The notes under the pieces were generated by a model that was not told where the DNA came from, ran no database searches, and was given only the letters and a program-made list of their open reading frames with translations. The position numbers and the translations under genes are program-made. 64,000 nt of DNA from Elusimicrobiota bacterium. Its GTDB lineage: Bacteria; Elusimicrobiota; Elusimicrobia; UBA1565; UBA9628. The stretch is from positions 140,185-204,184 of the forward strand of contig JACPFR010000005.1 in NCBI GenBank assembly GCA_016182905.1, written 5' to 3'. Numbering within the stretch: position 1 is the first letter of the stretch; each line of letters begins with the position of its first letter. Positions 60,360 through 64,000 of the stretch are shown piece by piece.

Positions 60360-62713
60360 TTCGTGTTCTCCCAGGAGCGCATGTAGGCGACGATCTTGCG
60401 GATGTCGGCGGCGGACAGATCGGCCACGCCGCCGGCTCCCGCGCCGAAGGGGCGCATCGGCGTGTTCGGGCGCCCGATGGCGATGGTCGCCATCAGCAGG
60501 CCGTCGTCGGCCGCGCGCAGGAACTCCGGCGTGTTGAGCGAGGGCGCGTAGCCCTTGACGCCCGCCGACGCCTGGCCGCGGCCTTCGACGCCGTGGCAGG
60601 CGAGGCAGTACTTGTTGAAGAGCAGGCCGCCCTCGGCGGCCGCGCTGCCGGTGCGGTCGATCACGCGCACGACGGTCGGAGGATCCTTCTCCCATGACCG
60701 GATGAAGGCCACGAGGTCCATGACCTCCTTCTGGCTGAGGCTCACCACGTTCCCCTGCTGGGAGAACGAGCGCATCTCCGTGCCCTGCCGGCCCATCATG
60801 ACGGTCGCGGCCAGGTAGCCGTTGGAGGCCGCCTTGAGGAAGCCGAGCGAGTTGAGGGAGGGGCCGCTGGAGCCCTCGCCCTCGAGGCCGTGGCACTTCG
60901 AGCAGCCGCCCTTGCCGAGGTAGAGCTCCCGGCCCACCTCGGCCGACGCGCCGGGGAACTCCCGGTCGAGGAGGTCGACGCGCGGCTTGGAGGCCAAAGT
61001 GCGCAGGTACGACACGACGTGGTCGATGTCCGAGGAGTTCAGCGACATCAAGGTCCCCAGGGCGCGGCCTTCCATGAAGCCGCGCATGCCGCTGCCCTGC
61101 TTGCCGTAGGCGACCGTCCGCCAGAGGAACTCGTCCTTGGCCGAGGCGAGAAAGACCGGGTTGCCGATCTGGCCGCCCACGCCGCCGCGGCCCTCGGGGC
61201 CGTGGCAGGAGACGCAGGCCTTGTCGTAGATGAGCTTGCCGAACTCAGGCTCGCCGCGGCGGGCGGGCCGGTCGAGCGCTAAGGGCGCGCTCTTCTGCCA
61301 GGAGCGGATGAACTTGAGCACGTCCGCCATGTCGCGCGAGGGCAGGAAGTACCAGGACGGCATCGCCGTGCCGGGGCGTCCCTCCGAGACGGCCCGGAAC
61401 ATGAACTCGTCGTCGGCCATGCTGAGGAAGGAATCGCTGTTCAGCCGCGAGCCGATGCCGCCCTCGCCCTTGGCGCCGTGGCACGAGGCGCAGCGGGCGT
61501 TGAAGACCTTCGCGCCCATCTCGGCCGAGGCCCCCGGGAGCAGCGCGCGGACCTCCGCCAGGGAGTGCTTCGGACGGGCCCAGCCGCGCAGGTAGGAGAC
61601 GAGGTCGCCGATCTCCCCGGTCGTGAGGTTGTAAGACGCGGGCATGGCGGTGTGCTTGCGGCCGCTGATGACCATGTCGCGGAAGAACTGGGGCGACGCG
61701 ATCGACAGGAAGGTGGGGCTGTTGAGCGTGTTGCCGATGCCGCCCTCGCCGCGGCGGCCGTGGCAGGCCGCGCAGCGGCCGCGGTAGATCGCCTCGCCGC
61801 GCTTGGGGTCGCTCGCGTGGGCCAGGACCATCGCGCGGTCGGGCGCGGCCGTGTCCCACGTGCGCAGGTGGCGGATGATGCTGAGCATCTGCGTGCGCGT
61901 CAGGCTCTTGTCCCACGCGGGCATCTGCGTGCCCTTGCGGCCGTGGGTGATGATGTCGATGTAGTAGCCGTCGTCGACCATGGAGAGCACCGACGGGAGA
62001 TGCAGGGTCGGCACGCCGGGCTGGCTCGGCCGGCCGTCGGCGCCGTGGCAGGAGGCGCAGTTCGCGGCGAACAGCTCCTTGCCGTAGACCTCGGAGACGA
62101 GGTGCAGGCGGCGCGGGTCCTCGGGGATCTCCGCCAAGGGGCCGAGGCGGGCGATCTCGGTCTTCTGGAGCTCGCGCAGGTACTGCACGACGCGCCAGCG
62201 GTCGTCGGCGGGGATCTGGGCCGAGTGAGGCGGCATGTTGTTCCGGCCGAAGGCGATGATGTGGTACAGCTCGCCGTCGGGAAGGTCGAACGAGGACTTC
62301 CCGGCCAACGAGAAGGACATCGCGGGGAAGGCCTTGGCGACGCCGCCGTCTCCGCGGCCCTTGGCCCCGTGGCAATGGAGGCAATAGCTCTGGTAGGCCC
62401 GGCGGCCGCGCTCGAGGCCGGCGAGCGAGACGGGCAGGGGGTTCTTGAGCTCGCGCGCCGCGCGGGCGCGCTCCTCCGCCGAGGGTCCGAAGCCGAGGCG
62501 GGACCCTCCGCGGGCGAAGGTGCCGGCGGGGGCGGCCTGCTGGGTGAGGCCTCCCGGCATGCGCGCGTTGACGGTCTGCGTCTTCGCGGCGGGGGTCTTC
62601 ACCATCTCGTCGAACAGGCGCAGATGCGGCTCGGCGAGGTCCCGGCGGGCGGCCAGGACGAGCGCCGACGCGGCGCCCAGCACCAGAGCGGCGGGGATGA
62701 GGAGGCGTTTCAT
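60356..62713 (-). CDS. actE: Alternative complex III cytochrome subunit ActE, expanded to seven hemes
   Basis: 785 residues, against about 200 for ordinary monoheme ActE. N-terminal membrane anchor or signal ([20 protein letters not shown]), then seven mono-heme cytochrome c domains of about 90-100 residues with CLHCH, CASCH, CAACH, CASCH, CVSCH, CSKCH and CLACH. The first domain, with [40 protein letters not shown] and [20 protein letters not shown], is the ActE-type one (Met ligand in NNMPPHS). Domains 2-7 repeat a pattern of G-x-x-F, C-x-x-C-H-G-x-x-G-x-G-G-I-G, S-x-x-F-L-x-x-A and a M-P/M-R Met region, so they probably arose by tandem duplication. Likely a long electron wire from complex III to periplasmic or extracellular acceptors. 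Confidence 0.9.
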   Translation of the reverse strand: MKRLLIPAALVLGAASALVLAARRDLAEPHLRLFDEMVKTPAAKTQTVNARMPGGLTQQAAPAGTFARGGSRLGFGPSAEERARAARELKNPLPVSLAGLERGRRAYQSYCLHCHGAKGRGDGGVAKAFPAMSFSLAGKSSFDLPDGELYHIIAFGRNNMPPHSAQIPADDRWRVVQYLRELQKTEIARLGPLAEIPEDPRRLHLVSEVYGKELFAANCASCHGADGRPSQPGVPTLHLPSVLSMVDDGYYIDIITHGRKGTQMPAWDKSLTRTQMLSIIRHLRTWDTAAPDRAMVLAHASDPKRGEAIYRGRCAACHGRRGEGGIGNTLNSPTFLSIASPQFFRDMVISGRKHTAMPASYNLTTGEIGDLVSYLRGWARPKHSLAEVRALLPGASAEMGAKVFNARCASCHGAKGEGGIGSRLNSDSFLSMADDEFMFRAVSEGRPGTAMPSWYFLPSRDMADVLKFIRSWQKSAPLALDRPARRGEPEFGKLIYDKACVSCHGPEGRGGVGGQIGNPVFLASAKDEFLWRTVAYGKQGSGMRGFMEGRALGTLMSLNSSDIDHVVSYLRTLASKPRVDLLDREFPGASAEVGRELYLGKGGCSKCHGLEGEGSSGPSLNSLGFLKAASNGYLAATVMMGRQGTEMRSFSQQGNVVSLSQKEVMDLVAFIRSWEKDPPTVVRVIDRTGSAAAEGGLLFNKYCLACHGVEGRGQASAGVKGYAPSLNTPEFLRAADDGLLMATIAIGRPNTPMRPFGAGAGGVADLSAADIRKIVAYMRSWENTK

Positions 62714-63225
62714 CGCGCGCCTCCGTCGACCGCTTCGACGCGGACGGCGCCGTGCTCCCGGTAGAAGGAGCGCAGCGCCTCTTCGGCCGCGCCGTCGACG
62801 ACGAGCAGGAACTTGTCGTCGGTGGCTCCGAGGCCCGCGAACGGCGCGGCCTTGCCGGGCAGCAGGCCGCGGAAGACCAGCAAAGTGACGACCGTGCCGA
62901 CGCCGGCGACGAGCACCGTGATCTCGAAGGCGATCGGGATCAGCGCGGGGGACGCGTCGAAGGGCTTGCCGCCGATGTTCATCGGCCAGTCGAACAACGA
63001 GACCCAGTATTGGAAGCCGAGGGCGAAGGTCAGGCCCGCGGCGCCGAGGGCGAAGCAGGCGCGGCTCAGCCACGACGGCGGCAGGCCGAGGGCCTCGTCC
63101 ATGCCGTGGACCGGGAACGGCGTGTAGGCGTCGCGGACGTCGAGCCCCTTCTCGCGGGCCGCGCGGGCGGCCGCGAGCACCGCGTGGTCCGAATCGAAGA
63201 CGCCGACGAGAGTCTTAGCGGCCAT
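62710..63225 (-). CDS. actD: Alternative complex III subunit ActD
   Basis: 171 residues from the ATG at 63225; DUF3341 family. [20 protein letters not shown] at the N terminus (cytoplasmic ferredoxin-like), [20 protein letters not shown], two transmembrane helices ([40 protein letters not shown]) with the conserved [16 protein letters not shown] loop, and [20 protein letters not shown]. Membrane-anchoring subunit without cofactors. ATGA overlap with actE and 11-base overlap with actC. Confidence 0.9.
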   Translation of the reverse strand: MAAKTLVGVFDSDHAVLAAARAAREKGLDVRDAYTPFPVHGMDEALGLPPSWLSRACFALGAAGLTFALGFQYWVSLFDWPMNIGGKPFDASPALIPIAFEITVLVAGVGTVVTLLVFRGLLPGKAAPFAGLGATDDKFLLVVDGAAEEALRSFYREHGAVRVEAVDGGAR

Positions 63226-64000
63226 GGTGGCTCTCCTTGTTCTCACCCGACCGGGCGTAGCTCAGCACGCCCTTGACCTCGCTGATGGCGATCATCGGCA
63301 GGACGCGGCAGAACAGCAGGAAGCAGGTGAAGAACAGCCCGAAGCTCCCGATGTAGGTCCCGATCTCGACGTAGGTCGGCGAGTAGTCCGTCCAGCTCGA
63401 GGGCAGGAAGTCCCGGTGCAGCGAGATCGTGATGATCACGAAGCGCTCGAGCCACATGCCGATGTTGATGAGGATCGAGATGACGAAGAGCACGCGCACG
63501 TCGCGACGGATCCTCTCGAACCACAGCGTCTGGGGCACGAGGACGTTGCAGAAGACCATCATCCAGTAGAACCCGGCGAACGGGCCCTTGATGCGGTTGA
63601 GGAAGGCGAAGCGCTCGTAGTGGTTGGAGCTGTAGTAGGAGATGATCAACTCCGTCGAGTAGGCGAGGCCGACGATCATCGAGGTCAGCAGGATCACCTT
63701 GCAGATGGCATCGATGTGGCGCAAGGTGATGTAGCCCTCGAAGTTCATGACCTTACGGGCGATGATCATCAAGGTCAGCACCATCGCGAAGCCGGAGAAG
63801 ATGGCGCCGCAGACGAAGTAGGGCGGGAAGATCGTCGCGTGCCAGCCCGGGATCACCGAGGTGGCGAAGTCGAAGGAGACGATGGTGTGGACCGAGAACA
63901 CCAGCGGCGTGGCCAGCCCCGCGAGCAGCAGGTAGACCATCTCGTAGTGGCTCCAGGTCCGGTGCGAGCCCGACCAGCCGAGGCTGGCGACGGCGAACAG
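63215..64000 (-). CDS. actC: Alternative complex III subunit ActC (NrfD-like), partial
   Basis: The last 261 codons; the gene continues beyond the window edge. NrfD/PsrC-like integral membrane subunit: [86 protein letters not shown]-like helices, and [40 protein letters not shown]. This half contains the quinone-site region typical of ActC (His and Asp in the V-H-T-I-V-S-x-D-F block). First known gene here of the actC-D-E-F order; actA and actB would be expected upstream, outside the window. Confidence 0.92.
   Translation of the reverse strand: MFAVASLGWSGSHRTWSHYEMVYLLLAGLATPLVFSVHTIVSFDFATSVIPGWHATIFPPYFVCGAIFSGFAMVLTLMIIARKVMNFEGYITLRHIDAICKVILLTSMIVGLAYSTELIISYYSSNHYERFAFLNRIKGPFAGFYWMMVFCNVLVPQTLWFERIRRDVRVLFVISILINIGMWLERFVIITISLHRDFLPSSWTDYSPTYVEIGTYIGSFGLFFTCFLLFCRVLPMIAISEVKGVLSYARSGENKESHHGR

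Overview
The window is about 64 kb of GC-rich (roughly 70 %) bacterial chromosome, densely coding, with no gene-free stretch over 300 bases and no rRNA, tRNA, CRISPR array, transposase or prophage that I can recognise. The cell is clearly diderm: PorV-like and beta-barrel outer-membrane proteins, periplasmic multiheme cytochromes, an alternative complex III. PorV-like proteins beside FlgD-Ig-tailed secreted proteins, orphan PhoB-like regulators and the respiratory gene set remind me of high-GC environmental Elusimicrobiota; that placement is inference only. Most operons show ATGA/GTGA/TGATG stop-start overlaps.

Layout. 1-4 kb: end of a nucleotide-sugar dehydrogenase gene, then a PorV-like/FlgD-Ig secreted-protein pair. 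4-9.3 kb: a shortened GlmU-like protein, two ACT-domain proteins, and a WbqC / PIG-L deacetylase / small protein / glutamine-synthetase-like operon in which the synthetase homologue has lost active-site residues. 9.4-22.1 kb: an exopolysaccharide region with TPR proteins, a disrupted NfrA-like gene, NfrB (glycosyltransferase with an MshEN c-di-GMP module), WecB (UDP-GlcNAc 2-epimerase), a PilZ-GT2 synthase, a deacetylase-like protein without catalytic Asp residues, and a 1215-residue protein joining TPR exporter, active-looking NodB deacetylase and beta-barrel (PgaA plus PgaB in one chain). 22.1-28.4 kb: signalling genes (two PhoB-like regulators, two single-domain regulators, two histidine kinases). 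28.4-32.3 kb: mannose-1-phosphate guanylyltransferase with a small partner, and a stress-protein/CFA-synthase/HGSNAT-like operon. 32.5-48.8 kb: a stress and proteostasis island (HPF-cold-shock fusion, PAC2, EAL phosphodiesterase, Hsp20, FtsH, UspA, PolX, a sigma-70 factor, ClpB). 48.9-57.3 kb: cytochrome c biogenesis (CcsA, ResB), a tetraheme NapC/NirT cytochrome, a Crp/Fnr regulator, HemA and a radical SAM/SPASM protein. 57.5-64 kb: a YyaL-type thioredoxin-domain protein and alternative complex III genes actF, actE, actD, actC, with ActE expanded to seven c-type hemes.

Regulation is the most unusual part. Read by eye, at least sixteen upstream regions share a fixed architecture, TNAC - 9 nt - ATGG-like - 20/21 nt - TANNNT, placing an ATGG element where a -35 box belongs. 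A second set of ten shares NGG[C/T]-...-GTTGC with exactly ten bases between GG and GC, the geometry of sigma-54 promoters, and these cluster on the stress island and the heme genes. In both sets many predicted transcription starts fall 0-3 nt from the start codon, in genes lacking a Shine-Dalgarno sequence, so leaderless mRNAs look common.

Two related imperfect palindromic repeats (near 39.07 and 59.12 kb) are the only mobile-type elements; one overlaps the 5' end of a gene and appears to supply part of its signal peptide.
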